Assembly (NCBI RefSeq): GCF_030651625.1
Contig: NZ_JAUSCF010000006.1
Coordinates: 248,001 to 312,000 of the forward strand
DNA from: Hydrogenophaga sp.
Lineage (GTDB): Bacteria; Pseudomonadota; Gammaproteobacteria; Burkholderiales; Burkholderiaceae_C
DNA length: 64,000 nucleotides
Direction: 5' to 3'
In this document: in pieces, positions 10,802 through 20,946 of the stretch
Layout: each line of letters begins with the position of its first letter
Numbering within the stretch: position 1 is the first letter of the stretch
Made by a program: the position numbers and the translations under genes
The notes under the pieces: generated by a model
Databases searched by the model: none
What the model was told of the DNA's origin: nothing
Seen by the model: only the letters and a program-made list of their open reading frames with translations

Positions 10802-11359
10802 ATGTCATCCCAGGAAACCGAAATCGAACACCGCGTGGTTGCGGTGGTGCTGATCCTCATCATTCTGCTGGCTGTGGGTCTGGCGTTGGGCATTGGCATT
10901 CACAAGACGCGCAGCGGCGGCATGCCGGCCAGTGTGTCAGCCTCGGTCGCTCCTGCGGCTGCGCCGGTCGAAGCGCTTGCCACTGCCGGCACGGTCGCCA
11001 GTGCCGCGAGTGCGGCCCCACGAAGCGAAGACGCCAGCATCGTGGTTGAAGACGGTGTCGTGGTGTTCTACTTCGCAACCGGCAAGGCCGAGCTCGCCAG
11101 TGGCGCAGTGGCCGTTCTGGGTGATGCCATCGCCGCCGCGAAAGCCGGCAAGCGGTTGGTGATTTCCGGCTTCCACGACTCGACGGGCGACCCTGCCTTC
11201 AACATCGAACTGGCCAAGCGGCGTGCCATGGCTGTACGCGACGCGCTGGTGGGAGCTGGGGTGGCCGAGTCAAGTGTGGAGCTGAACAGGCCGGAGGAAA
11301 CCACCGGCAGCGGTAACCTGGCCGAGGCGCGCCGGGTGGAAGTGGTCATCGCCGACTGA
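10802..11359 (+). CDS. OmpA family protein (peptidoglycan-binding domain, N-terminal TM anchor)
   Basis: TM segment VVAVVLILIILLAVGLALGIGI; OmpA-like FYFATGKAEL...RRAMAVRDALVGAGV. Confidence 0.8.
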   Translation: MSSQETEIEHRVVAVVLILIILLAVGLALGIGIHKTRSGGMPASVSASVAPAAAPVEALATAGTVASAASAAPRSEDASIVVEDGVVVFYFATGKAELASGAVAVLGDAIAAAKAGKRLVISGFHDSTGDPAFNIELAKRRAMAVRDALVGAGVAESSVELNRPEETTGSGNLAEARRVEVVIAD

Positions 11360-11374
11360 TCCCCTTGCCCGTTC

Positions 11375-11410
11375 AGCCGAAAGCCCGGTCGATGCCGGGC
11401 TTTCGGCTTT
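11375..11410 (+). terminator. Rho-independent-type terminator hairpin
   Basis: AGCCGAAAGCCCGG (11375-11388) pairs with CCGGGCTTTCGGCT (11395-11408), 6-nt loop, 16 nt downstream of the OmpA-family stop. Confidence 0.8.
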
Positions 11411-11415
11411 GTGTG

Positions 11416-11826
11416 TCAGCGCAGACCCTGGCCGCCCGCCTGTTCGGCACGCTGGATCAGTTCGATCTTGTAGCCGTCGGGATCGGTCACGAAGGCGATC
11501 ACGGTGCTGCCACCTTTGACCGGGCCGGCCTCGCGCGTGACGTTGCCGCCGGCGGCCTTGATTTTTTCGCAGGCCGCATAGGCATCGGGCACGCCCAGGG
11601 CAATGTGGCCGTAGGCGGTACCCAGTTCGTAGTTCTCGGTGCCCCAGTTGTAGGTGAGTTCGATCTCGGCCTGTGCCGGGTTGCCTTCATACCCCACAAA
11701 GGCCAGCGAGTACTTGTATTCGGGGTTTTCCGAGGTGCGCAGCAGTTGCATGCCCAGCACCTGGGTGTAGAAGTCGATCGAGCGCTGGAGGTTGCCCACG
11801 CGCAGCATGGTGTGTAGAAGTCTCAT
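11416..11826 (-). CDS. gloA: Lactoylglutathione lyase (glyoxalase I)
   Basis: [46 protein letters not shown]. Confidence 0.95.
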   Translation of the reverse strand: MRLLHTMLRVGNLQRSIDFYTQVLGMQLLRTSENPEYKYSLAFVGYEGNPAQAEIELTYNWGTENYELGTAYGHIALGVPDAYAACEKIKAAGGNVTREAGPVKGGSTVIAFVTDPDGYKIELIQRAEQAGGQGLR

Positions 11827-12374
11827 GTGCCCGATTGTGGCTTCATCTCGAAAACCAGGCAGGTCGTCGTGGCATGGGCGTAAAGCGTGCCGTCAGGGCC
11901 GATGAGCTGTGCATCGGCGGTGGCGAGCTGGCGACCGCAATGGATGACGCGGCCAATGGCGCGCACGCGCTGCACCTTGGGTGTGAGGGCGCGCACGATG
12001 TTGACACTGAGTTCGGCTGTTGTGTAGCCACGTCCCGCAGGCATCTTCGTGTGAATCGCGCAACCGAGTGCGGAATCGAGCAGGGTGGCGAACCAGCCGC
12101 CGTGCACCGTGCCCATGGGGTTGAAGTGCCGCGGCATGGGTGTGCCCTGGAATGTGGCCGTGCCGTCGCCGATGCCGATCACCAGGAAGTCCAGCGTGTG
12201 CGCGATGGCCGCATACGGGATGTCGCCACGCAGCATGGCCTGCATCAACTCCATGCCTGACTTCCCGGCGACCTGTTCGGACGAAGCCACGCCGGGGCCA
12301 GGGCCGGCGTTGAGGTGTTGCAGCGCTTCGGCTTCTTCGGCGAGCCATGCGTCGATATGGTTGATCTTGGTCAT
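11823..12374 (-). CDS. PaaI family thioesterase (hotdog fold)
   Basis: [21 protein letters not shown] motif. Confidence 0.88.
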   Translation of the reverse strand: MTKINHIDAWLAEEAEALQHLNAGPGPGVASSEQVAGKSGMELMQAMLRGDIPYAAIAHTLDFLVIGIGDGTATFQGTPMPRHFNPMGTVHGGWFATLLDSALGCAIHTKMPAGRGYTTAELSVNIVRALTPKVQRVRAIGRVIHCGRQLATADAQLIGPDGTLYAHATTTCLVFEMKPQSGT

Positions 12375-12391
12375 GTTCTTCTCCTTAAAAT

Positions 12392-12419
12392 TTGCATATG
12401 CAATTATTGTAGATACAAT
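12392..12419. promoter_or_regulatory. Candidate MarR operator region with two dyads
   Basis: TTGCATATGCAA perfect palindrome (12392-12403) and ATTGTA-GA-TACAAT (12406-12419) in the 51-bp gap between divergent thioesterase and MarR genes. Confidence 0.6.
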
Positions 12420-12425
12420 GAACTC

Positions 12426-12902
12426 ATGCCATCTGACTCCAACGTGTCACCTCCTGAGCCTGATGTGCTGCCACGGCCGGTGGGTTGCACGAACTTCAAG
12501 CTGCGCCAGCTCACCCGGCGCGTCACCCAGCACTACGACCGGCACCTCGCTCATTCAGGACTAAAGACCACGCAGTATTCGTTGCTGAGTCACGTGGATC
12601 GGCTGGGGCCGCTGCCACCGGGTGAACTGGCCCGGCGCATGGACATGGACGCTTCCACCCTGAGTCGCAACCTGCGGCCGCTGCTGGTGGCGGAATGGGT
12701 GCACATGGGTGAGGGGGTCGACGGGCGCAGTCGCGTGCTGACCATCACCGATGCCGGACGCGATTTGCGCCGGCAGGCCCAACGCCACTGGAAGGCGGCC
12801 CAGGTGGCGCTGAACCAAATGTTGGGACCTGCCACTGTGGTCGCCTTGCACGATCTGCTGGACCAAGGCTTGGCCACGTTCCACACGTTCGACGAAACCT
12901 GA
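12426..12902 (+). CDS. MarR family winged-helix transcriptional regulator
   Basis: LRQLTRRVTQHYDRHLAHSGLKTTQYSLLSHVDRLGPLPPGELARRMDMDASTLSRNLRPL. Confidence 0.9.
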   Translation: MPSDSNVSPPEPDVLPRPVGCTNFKLRQLTRRVTQHYDRHLAHSGLKTTQYSLLSHVDRLGPLPPGELARRMDMDASTLSRNLRPLLVAEWVHMGEGVDGRSRVLTITDAGRDLRRQAQRHWKAAQVALNQMLGPATVVALHDLLDQGLATFHTFDET

Positions 12903-12905
12903 CGT

Positions 12906-14168
12906 TCAGCTTCCGCCGCTGTAAGCCAGTCCCGAAGCCACGCCACCAAACAGATCCCCTTGCACCAGGGGCACGCCTGTAAACGCCGCTTGAAGGGCCT
13001 TCTGAAAGGGCTTTAGCGCAGATGAGCCGCCTGTGAGGTAGATGGCATCGAGTGCACCTTCTGACCTCAGGCCTGCACGGCGCACGCATTCAAGCGCACA
13101 CGCGACGGTGCGTTGCAACAAGGCATCGAGGTGTTGATGCATGTCATCGGTGGACAGCTCGGCCATCAGACCGGCTTCCACCGCCTGCAGGTCTACCATG
13201 GTGGAAGCCTGCATTTCTGAACAGCGGATCTTGGCCAGTTCCACCTCGTGGGCGACGCGGTGGCCGTCCCGCTGGTCCAGCACCCGCATCAGGCGCTCGT
13301 GCAGCAGGGTGTCGCTGTAGTTCACCCGGAGCGATTGCGCCTGGGCCATGGCACGTGGCAGGTACAACCACTGGATCAGGTGCCAGGTGGACAGGTCGAA
13401 GAACACGCGGCTGGGCACCTCTCGCCCTTGCGGCCCGATATGGCGATGCCCAAGCAGCGGCATGACTCGCTCCAGGCTGAGCTTCTGGTCAAAATCGGTG
13501 CCGCCGATGTGCACACCGGTGGTTGCGAGCACGTCGGCGCTGCGATCAGGCCGATCGGCGCGGTCCGGGCCCAGTCGCACCACGGTGAAGTCCGAAGTAC
13601 CGCCCCCGATGTCGGCCACCAGCACCCTGGCTTCGCGGGTCAGTCTCCGCTCGTAGTCGAGTGCTGCCGCGATCGGTTCCAGCTGGAACCGCACCCGACG
13701 GAAGCCGACCGATTGTGCCGCTTCGCGCAACGATTGCTCCGCCTGCGCATCGCGCTCCGCGTCGTCGTCCACGAAGTGCACCGGCCGTCCCATCACCACC
13801 TCGGTTGGCAGGTGTCCCAGAGCTTGCGCAGCGCGTTGGCGCAACTCGGCCAGGAAGGTGGCGATGATGTCCTGGAAGCTGATGGTCTGGTGGTTGATCT
13901 CGGTCTTTTCCTGCAGCAGCGAACTGCCCAGCAGACTCTTGAGCGAGCGCATGAGCCGCCCTTCGGTACTGGCGAGGTACTGGCCGACCGCATCGCGACC
14001 AAAGTGGGTCAGGTGGTCTTCCGCGTTGAAGAACACCGCCGTGGGCATCGACACGGCGTCACCTTCGAGCGCGATGGGTTGAGCAACACCTCCCGGTGGG
14101 GCCCAGGCCATGGCCGAGTTGGAGGTGCCGAAGTCGATGCCGAGGGTGCCGGGAGAAGAACGCGTCAT
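12906..14168 (-). CDS. Hsp70 family protein (YegD-like)
   Basis: LGIDFGTSNSAMAWAPPG, ADIGGGTSDFTVVRLG, AIYLTGGSSALKPFQKAL ATPase motifs. Confidence 0.88.
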   Translation of the reverse strand: MTRSSPGTLGIDFGTSNSAMAWAPPGGVAQPIALEGDAVSMPTAVFFNAEDHLTHFGRDAVGQYLASTEGRLMRSLKSLLGSSLLQEKTEINHQTISFQDIIATFLAELRQRAAQALGHLPTEVVMGRPVHFVDDDAERDAQAEQSLREAAQSVGFRRVRFQLEPIAAALDYERRLTREARVLVADIGGGTSDFTVVRLGPDRADRPDRSADVLATTGVHIGGTDFDQKLSLERVMPLLGHRHIGPQGREVPSRVFFDLSTWHLIQWLYLPRAMAQAQSLRVNYSDTLLHERLMRVLDQRDGHRVAHEVELAKIRCSEMQASTMVDLQAVEAGLMAELSTDDMHQHLDALLQRTVACALECVRRAGLRSEGALDAIYLTGGSSALKPFQKALQAAFTGVPLVQGDLFGGVASGLAYSGGS

Positions 14169-14264
14169 GGTTGCCGAAGGGCTGGAGTGGGACGAAGTGC
14201 CGGTATGGCGCTTGCAGGGGAGGGGCGATTCTGACAGGCCCTGACCGGCGGCGCTCGCTGGTGT

Positions 14265-15159
14265 TCAGTGGCCAAACACCAATGATCGGTGCACAGACGC
14301 ACCCGCCATGGCTCCATCGCCCACCGCCATGGCCACATTGCCAAAACCGCGTGCGGTGTCTCCGCAGGCGAACACGCCGGGCACGGAGGTCTCCATGAGC
14401 GAATTCACTTTCAGGTAGCTGCCCACCGGTCCGTGTTCCAGCGCGCATCCGAGCTGATGCGGCAGCTCGCTGGACATGCGGGTGTTCGGCATGGTGAACA
14501 TGCCGTTGAAATGCAGTGTGCGGCCGTCTTAGAGCACTGCATTGCCGTGGTCCACCAGGCGCAGCACCGGGCTGGATTCGACCTGCACGCCGCACCGCTC
14601 CAGCAACTGCTTTTGCGCGTCGTCGGGTGTAGAGGCACCGTTGAGCAGCAGCGTCACTGTGCCCCATTCCGGCAACAGCTGCGCGTGGTGCATGGCCAGT
14701 TCGCTGGTGGCCAGCACGCCAATGACGCCCTGGTTCAGCTCATAGCCGTGGCAGTAGGGACAGTGGAACACGCTGCGGCCCCAACGCTCGCTCAAGCCTT
14801 CCACTTCTGGCAACTGGTCGACCACACCGCTGGCCAGTACAAGACGGCTGGCCGACAGCGTCTGTTCATTGACGAGCACGTCGAAGCTTTCGGCGTTGGG
14901 TGTTGCGTGTGTAGCTTCGCCTGCGATCCAGCGCACGCTGGGGTAGGTCGGCAACTGCTGTTTCGCCTCCTTGCGCAATGGCTGCGGGCGCATGACCGTC
15001 GCGGCCGAGAAAGCCGTGCGAATGACGGGCAAAGCGGTTGCGCCGCCGGCCCGCATCGACCACAGTCACATTGCGGCGAGCGCGCGCGAGTGGCAGGGCG
15101 GCGGACAGGCCAGCGTAGCTGCCGCCAATGATGATCACGTCGGTGTGCGTGGTCCGTGT
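14265..15159 (-). pseudogene. Thioredoxin reductase-like NAD(P)/FAD-dependent oxidoreductase, disrupted
   Basis: Rossmann motif TDVIIIGGSYAGLSAALPLARARRNVTVVDAG in one frame, continues (EAKQQLPTYPSVRWIAGEA..HCPYCHGYEL) in another after an apparent 1-nt insertion near 14966-14970; in-frame TAA at 14529-14531; C-terminal GVFACGDTARGFGNVAMAVGDGAMAG resumes in the same frame. Confidence 0.8.
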
Positions 15160-15602
15160 ACTTTCTGGCGCGGGGATCCGTCGCCATGCGTTGTTGAAAA
15201 GGCCGATACAGGTCGGCCAGCAAGATGCCGTGCAAGCGCTCCAGCACCAACCGTTCGGCATCGCGGTAAGGCGGCATAGAGCGCGGTGTTCACCGCCTGC
15301 TCGATCACGCATTCCGGGTTTTCATCGCGGTGTCCCACGGCCAGCAGGTGCGGAGCGCCCAGCGCCTGATGGATGTCGCCTACCGTGGTGGTATCCAGCG
15401 GGCAGGTCACCACCCAGCCACCGCCATGACCTTTGGCCGAGGTCACAAAGCCAGCCTTGCGCAGGCCACCCATGAGGCGGCGCACCACCACGGGGTTGGT
15501 CTGTATGGCCCGGGTCAGGGACTCCGAGGTGGTCGGTCCATCGCGCAGAGCCATGTGCATCAGCACGTGCAACACACCGGAGAGCTGGCTGTTTGATTTC
15601 AT
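15135..15602 (-). pseudogene. Rrf2 family transcriptional regulator, apparently frameshifted
   Basis: MKSNSQLSGVLHVLMHMA..GHGGGWVVTCPLDTTTVGDIHQALG..CVIEQAVNTAL; expected continuation (RDAERLVLERLHGILLADLY) is in another frame after an extra base at about 15265-15266; 3' boundary uncertain. Confidence 0.7.
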
Positions 15603-15699
15603 GCAAAAAACTTGTTGCTTGAAATGCAAATTGCTCCTTTTGTGGAAAAAACCTTCTCCGAATTGGGGTCTTGTGTGAGCGGCAATCGGCCGCGCTTGG

Positions 15700-16626
15700 T
15701 CAAGTGGATGTGGCAGCTTCCTCGGCACCTGCCGCCTGCTGGCAAAGGAAATCCAGCAGGCGCTCAGCGGCCGGTGTGAGATCGCCCTGTCGACGGAAGC
15801 ACACGGCGAAGCGGCGGTGGGCCCAGTCGTTGCTCAGGGCAATGATGCGCACCTGGCCCGCCGACACATAGATCTGGCTGACTTGCCGCGGTACCACGCT
15901 GATGCCCAGGCCAGCGCCCACCACGCGGAACGCCGCATCGAAGTTGGACACCACCACCCGGTAGCTCATGGTGCGCCCAGCCTTCGCGGCTGCCCGGTGC
16001 AGCATGGTGTAGACCGCCGTGGAGGGTTGCAGGCCCACGTGCTCGTAGCCCAGCGTTTCTTCGAAGGACACCACATCGCGTTGCGCCAACGGATGGTCCA
16101 GCGGCACCGCCAGCGTGAGCTCGTCGCGCCGGTATGGCCGGTGCTCCAGGCCACCGAAATCGATGTTGCCCCAGCACACGCCCAGCGACACCACGCCTTC
16201 GCGCACCATGGTGACGATGTCTTTGGAGAAGCGCTCCTCGATGTCGACCTTGATGTCCTGGTGCAGGGGCTCGCGCATGAAATGCGCCAGGTCGTCGAGC
16301 AGCGTTTCTGCGATGGCGGACGCGCTGGCCACCACGCGCACCTGGCCCTTGATGCCGCCCTTGAAGGCGGCCATGTCGGCGTCTATGCGGTCCATGGTGA
16401 AGAGCAGGGTGCGTGCGTGTTCCAGCAGCGCACGCCCTGCCGGCGTGGGCACGGCGCCGCGCCGCCCGCGCACCAGCACCGGGGTGCCGATGGTGTCTTC
16501 CAGCTGGGCAATGCGCTTGCTGATGGCCGAGGGTTCGATGTGTTCCTGCGCGGCGGCGTCGCGCATATTGCCGTTGTCGCACACCGCGACCAGCAGGCGC
16601 AGTGTTTTCAGGTCCAGGTCTCTCAT
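15700..16626 (-). CDS. LysR family transcriptional regulator
   Basis: LKTLRLLVAVCDNGNMRDAAAQEHIEPSAISKRIAQLEDTIGTPVLVRGRRG HTH domain. Confidence 0.92.
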   Translation of the reverse strand: MRDLDLKTLRLLVAVCDNGNMRDAAAQEHIEPSAISKRIAQLEDTIGTPVLVRGRRGAVPTPAGRALLEHARTLLFTMDRIDADMAAFKGGIKGQVRVVASASAIAETLLDDLAHFMREPLHQDIKVDIEERFSKDIVTMVREGVVSLGVCWGNIDFGGLEHRPYRRDELTLAVPLDHPLAQRDVVSFEETLGYEHVGLQPSTAVYTMLHRAAAKAGRTMSYRVVVSNFDAAFRVVGAGLGISVVPRQVSQIYVSAGQVRIIALSNDWAHRRFAVCFRRQGDLTPAAERLLDFLCQQAAGAEEAATST

Positions 16627-16646
16627 CGGGAATACCCTTGCTTTAA

Positions 16647-16661
16647 ATTCCAGATTGGAAT
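16647..16661. promoter_or_regulatory. Candidate LysR operator (T-N11-A dyad)
   Basis: ATTCCA-GAT-TGGAAT perfect 6-bp arms, with T-N11-A at 16648/16660, between divergent lysR and HMG-CoA lyase genes. Confidence 0.55.
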
Positions 16662-16718
16662 GTTAATGGTTCTCAGGATTCACTTGATGTTCAAAAGGGA
16701 ATCCATAAACTGGCGGAC

Positions 16719-17696
16719 ATGTCTTCATCATCAATCTCCCACGCAGCAGGTGCCCATTCCCTGACCGGTTTGCCCGCCCAGGCCGTGATCCGGGAAGTCG
16801 GTCTTCGCGATGGCCTGCAGAGCATCCAGACCCTGGTGAGCACCGCGCGCAAATGCGAATGGATCGCCGATGCGTTTGCGGCTGGCCAGTGTGAGATCGA
16901 AGTGGGGTCTTTCGTACCCCCCAGGCTGCTGCCCCAGCTTGCCGACACCGCCGAACTGCTGGCTTTCGCCCGTGCGCTGCCAGCTTTGAAGGCCAGCGTG
17001 CTGGTACCCAACCTCAAGGGCGCCGAACGCGCCATCGAAGGCGGTGCCCACCTGATGATCCTTCCGCTCTCGGCCAGCCACGCACACAGCCTGGCCAATC
17101 TGCGCAAGACACCCGACGAGGTGGTGGACGAGATGAAGCGCATCCGGGCCGCACGCGACGCCGCCGGCAGCGCCACGCTGATCGAGGGCGGTGTGGGTAC
17201 CGCCTTCGGCTGCACGATCCAGGGCGAAGTGAAGACCAGCGAAGTGCTGCGCCTGATGCAGGCCCTGCTCGACGCCGGTGCCGACCGCGTGAGCCTGGCC
17301 GACACCGTGGGCTATGCCGACCCGCATTCGGTTCGTCAGCTGTTCGAGCAGGCACTGCACATCGCGGGCGACCGCTTCTGCTGCGGCCATTTCCACGACA
17401 CGCGGGGCCTGGCGCTGGCGAACGTGTATGCGGCGCTCGAAGTGGGTGTGACCCGTTTCGACGCATCGCTGGCCGGCATCGGCGGCTGTCCGCACGCGCC
17501 CGGCGCCAGCGGCAATGCCGCCACCGAAGACCTGGCATTCATGCTGCAGGCCTGCGGCGTGTCCACCGGAGTCGACATCCAACAGTTGCTGGCGTTGCGT
17601 GCCAAGGTGGTGAGCTGGATGCCGGGCGAGCCCACGCACGGCGCACTCTGGCGGGCTGGCCTGCCCAGGACCGCACCCGCTGCGCTCCCCCACTGA
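16719..17696 (+). CDS. Hydroxymethylglutaryl-CoA lyase
   Basis: VIREVGLRDGLQSIQTLV, CGHFHDTRGLALANVYAALEVGVTRFDASLAGIGGCPHAPGASGNAATEDLAFML. Confidence 0.93.
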   Translation: MSSSSISHAAGAHSLTGLPAQAVIREVGLRDGLQSIQTLVSTARKCEWIADAFAAGQCEIEVGSFVPPRLLPQLADTAELLAFARALPALKASVLVPNLKGAERAIEGGAHLMILPLSASHAHSLANLRKTPDEVVDEMKRIRAARDAAGSATLIEGGVGTAFGCTIQGEVKTSEVLRLMQALLDAGADRVSLADTVGYADPHSVRQLFEQALHIAGDRFCCGHFHDTRGLALANVYAALEVGVTRFDASLAGIGGCPHAPGASGNAATEDLAFMLQACGVSTGVDIQQLLALRAKVVSWMPGEPTHGALWRAGLPRTAPAALPH

Positions 17697-17728
17697 CGCG
17701 CACCTTCCATCTGAACTCACACCTGCCC

Positions 17729-18901
17729 ATGAACACAGCATCCACTGGTCTTCCGCTTGAAGGCGTGCGCGTCGTTGAATTCACCCATATGGTCATGGGT
17801 CCGACCTGCGGCATGATCCTCGCCGACCTGGGCGCCGAGGTGATCAAGGTCGAGCCCCCCGGCGGCGACAAGACGCGCAATCTGCCAGGCCTGGGCATCG
17901 GCTTTTTCCGCAGTTTCAACCGCAACAAGAAGAGCGTGGTGCTCGACATCCAGACCGAGGAGGGCCTGGCAACGGCCAAGGAACTCATCGGTCAGTGCGA
18001 CGTGCTGCTGGAAAACTTCCGGCCCGGCCTGATGGACAAGCTGGGCCTGGGCAGCGAGGCGCTGCGCGAGCAGTTTCCCCGCCTCATCTATGTCTCGCAC
18101 AAGGGCTTTCTGCCTGGTCCCTATGAGAGCCGGCTGGCGCTCGACGAGGTGGTGCAGAACATGGCCGGCCTGACCTACATGACCGGCCCGGTGGGGCGCC
18201 CGTTGCGCGCGGGGTCGTCGGTGAACGACATCATGGGTGGCATGTTCGGTGCCATCGGCGTGCTGGCCGCGCTGCGCGAACGCGATCGCCAGGGTGGCAC
18301 AGGCCAGGGCCAGGAAATCCAGAGCGCGCTGTTTGAAAACTGCTGTCTGCTGGCATCGCAGCACATGCAGCAGTTCCAGATGACGGGCGAGGTGCCGCCG
18401 CCGTTTCCTTCCCGCGTGTCGGCCTGGAGCGTGTACGACACCTTCGATGTGGCCGGTGGAGAGCAACTGTTCATTGGTGCGGTGAGCGACAAGCAGTTCG
18501 CCACGCTGTGCGAGGTGATCGCCCGGCCCGATCTGGCCAACGATCCCGAGCTGGCCACCAACGCCCAGCGCGTGGCCGTGCGCCCCGCGTTGTTGCAGAA
18601 ACTGGGCGAGACCCTGCAACACCAGGATCTGGAAACCCTGTGCGCCAGCCTGCAGGCCGCCGGCCTGCCCTACGCCAAGGTGGTGCGCCCGGACGAACTG
18701 GTGAACGACGAACACCTGATCGCCAGTGGCGGTCTGGTGCCCATGGGCACCGAAAACGGCGATACCGCACAGGTGGTGTTGCTGCCGCTGCTCATGGGTG
18801 GTCGCCGCCCGGGTGTGCGCAGCCCGCTGCCGGCTATTGGCGAGCACACCGAAGAGGTGCTGGCCAGCCTTGCCAAGGCATCCCTTCCTGCATCCGTTTG
18901 A
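17729..18901 (+). CDS. CaiB/BaiF family CoA-transferase
   Basis: LEGVRVVEFTHMVMGPTCGMILADLGAEVIKVEPPGGDKTRN. Confidence 0.93.
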   Translation: MNTASTGLPLEGVRVVEFTHMVMGPTCGMILADLGAEVIKVEPPGGDKTRNLPGLGIGFFRSFNRNKKSVVLDIQTEEGLATAKELIGQCDVLLENFRPGLMDKLGLGSEALREQFPRLIYVSHKGFLPGPYESRLALDEVVQNMAGLTYMTGPVGRPLRAGSSVNDIMGGMFGAIGVLAALRERDRQGGTGQGQEIQSALFENCCLLASQHMQQFQMTGEVPPPFPSRVSAWSVYDTFDVAGGEQLFIGAVSDKQFATLCEVIARPDLANDPELATNAQRVAVRPALLQKLGETLQHQDLETLCASLQAAGLPYAKVVRPDELVNDEHLIASGGLVPMGTENGDTAQVVLLPLLMGGRRPGVRSPLPAIGEHTEEVLASLAKASLPASV

Positions 18902-18936
18902 GTTTGCCCCCTTTCACCTACTAACAGGAGACAACC

Positions 18937-19929
18937 ATGACCAATACATTCCATCGCCGCACCCTCATCGCTCGAGCGCTCACCACTGCGGCCGCGTCCT
19001 GCCTTTTGGCCTCCGCGCCTGCCTGGGCACAGTCCAGCGCGCCGCTGCGCGTGATCTTGCCTGTGGGCGCCGGTTCAGGCGTGGACACCATCGTGCGCAC
19101 GGCCCAAGGTGCGCTGTCAAAAGCATTGGGTGGTCAGTCGGTGGTGGTCGAGAACCTCACCGGTGCGGGAGGCATTCCCGGTACGTCAGCGCTGGTGAAG
19201 TCAGCACCCGATGGCAACACTGTGGCCTTCATTTCGAACAATCACTCGGTCAATCCCAGTGTGTTCAAGAACATGCCCTACGACAGTCTGGCCGACATCA
19301 CGCCCATCAGTGTGGTGGGCGGTTCACCCTTCGTATTGGTGGTGAACCCGGCCAAAATGCCGGTCAGCAATGCGAAGGAAATGCAGGCACTGCTCAAGTC
19401 CAAACCCGGTGGATTCAACATGGGTTCATCGGGAAACGGCACCATCATTCATCTTGCGGGCGAAATGTTTGTAGATGCGGCGGGTGTGCAAGTGCAGCAC
19501 ATTCCTTACAAGGGCATGGGGCCGATGATGATGGATGTCATCGCCGGCCAGGTTGAGTTCGGTGTGGCGGCAGTGGCTGCGGCCCAGGGGCACCTGGCCA
19601 CCGGTCGCATGCGTGCGATCGGCATCATGGGCAAGCAGCGCATCGCTGCGCTGCCCGATGTGCCCACACTCGCCGAACAAGGTTTCCCCGATGTGGACGT
19701 AGAAGGTTGGTTTGCCTTGGTGGGGCCGAAGGGCCTGCCGGCCGCACAAGTGGAACGGCTGCACAAGGCGGTGGTGGCCGCGTTCAATGACCCCGAAGTC
19801 AAGGCCGCCATGGACAAGCAGAACAACGTCATCAACCCGACCTCGCCCGACATGGCCGCCAAGTTCCTCAAGAGCGAGCAGGAGCGCTACGCCCGCATCG
19901 TCAGCAAAGCCAACATCAAGATCGATTGA
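18937..19929 (+). CDS. Bug family tripartite tricarboxylate transporter substrate-binding protein
   Basis: Signal peptide then LRVILPVGAGSGVDTIVRTAQGALSKALGGQSVVVENLTGAGGIPGTSALVKSAPDGNTV. Confidence 0.92.
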   Translation: MTNTFHRRTLIARALTTAAASCLLASAPAWAQSSAPLRVILPVGAGSGVDTIVRTAQGALSKALGGQSVVVENLTGAGGIPGTSALVKSAPDGNTVAFISNNHSVNPSVFKNMPYDSLADITPISVVGGSPFVLVVNPAKMPVSNAKEMQALLKSKPGGFNMGSSGNGTIIHLAGEMFVDAAGVQVQHIPYKGMGPMMMDVIAGQVEFGVAAVAAAQGHLATGRMRAIGIMGKQRIAALPDVPTLAEQGFPDVDVEGWFALVGPKGLPAAQVERLHKAVVAAFNDPEVKAAMDKQNNVINPTSPDMAAKFLKSEQERYARIVSKANIKID

Positions 19930-20021
19930 GACTTTTTGAATTTGCCTGTCTGTGCCCCGCTGCTCCTGCCGATTGGCTTGCAAGGGGAGTGCGGCGGTAC
20001 CTGCTGAAGGGCAGGTCGTGC

Positions 20022-20519
20022 TCACTCCAGTGGCAGTGCGCTGGTGCATTTCAACTCGTTCAGGCAGATGCTGGAGCGCACGCTGCTCACGCCGGCCAAC
20101 TGCGCCAGCGTGCCCAGCAGGAAATCCGACAGGCCTTTGAGGTCGCGCGCCACCACCTTGCACACGTAGTCGAAGTCGCCCGTCACGGCGTAGCATTCCA
20201 GCACCTCGGGCATCTTGCCCACGGTGCGTTGGAACTTCAGCACCTCTTTGTGCTGCCCCCGTTCCATCGATACGTGCACGAAGGCAGTCACATCCAGGCC
20301 CAGCCGGTGCGCGTCCAGCCGCGCTTCGTAGCGCTGGATGTAGCCAGCCGATTCCAGCCGCTTGTGGCGCCGGTTGCTTTGTGCAGGCGACAGGTGAACG
20401 GCCTGCGCCAGTTCCTGGTTGCTGATGCGGCCTTGCTGCTGCAGCACCGAGAGAATACGCCGGTCCAGTCGGTCGAGGGTGGACGGATGCAAGGAATCGC
20501 CGTGAATATCGTCATTCAT
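20022..20519 (-). CDS. Lrp/AsnC family transcriptional regulator
   Basis: [60 protein letters not shown]; divergent from phhBA. Confidence 0.93.
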   Translation of the reverse strand: MNDDIHGDSLHPSTLDRLDRRILSVLQQQGRISNQELAQAVHLSPAQSNRRHKRLESAGYIQRYEARLDAHRLGLDVTAFVHVSMERGQHKEVLKFQRTVGKMPEVLECYAVTGDFDYVCKVVARDLKGLSDFLLGTLAQLAGVSSVRSSICLNELKCTSALPLE

Positions 20520-20640
20520 GAAAGGGTCTCTTGTAAATCACGCCACATACGCGGAACATGAGAGCAAATTGTCCGTCATGCGGTGCAAACTGCACAGCTT
20601 CAGCGGCGACGCTCTGAACATTCCTCCAGGAGACATCCAC

Positions 20641-20946
20641 ATGAACCCCATCGACCCCACCATCCTGAGCGCGCGGATGGAAGCATTGCCCGGCTGGAAG
20701 CTGGACGAGGAACAACGCGCCATCTCGCGCAGCTTTCGTTTCCTGGACTTTGCGCAGGCCTTCGGGTTCATGAGCCAGATGGCCATCGTGTCAGAGAAGA
20801 TGGACCACCATCCCGAGTGGTTCAACGTCTACAACCGGGTGGAGGTGCGCCTCACCACGCACGATGCGAACGGCCTGACTGCGCGCGATCTTGACTGGGC
20901 CGCTCGCGCGGACATTGCCTTCAGGTTTGCTTCGGAGGCCGTATGA
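20641..20946 (+). CDS. phhB: 4a-hydroxytetrahydrobiopterin dehydratase
   Basis: [57 protein letters not shown]; start at 20641 with upstream AGGAG. Confidence 0.95.
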   Translation: MNPIDPTILSARMEALPGWKLDEEQRAISRSFRFLDFAQAFGFMSQMAIVSEKMDHHPEWFNVYNRVEVRLTTHDANGLTARDLDWAARADIAFRFASEAV

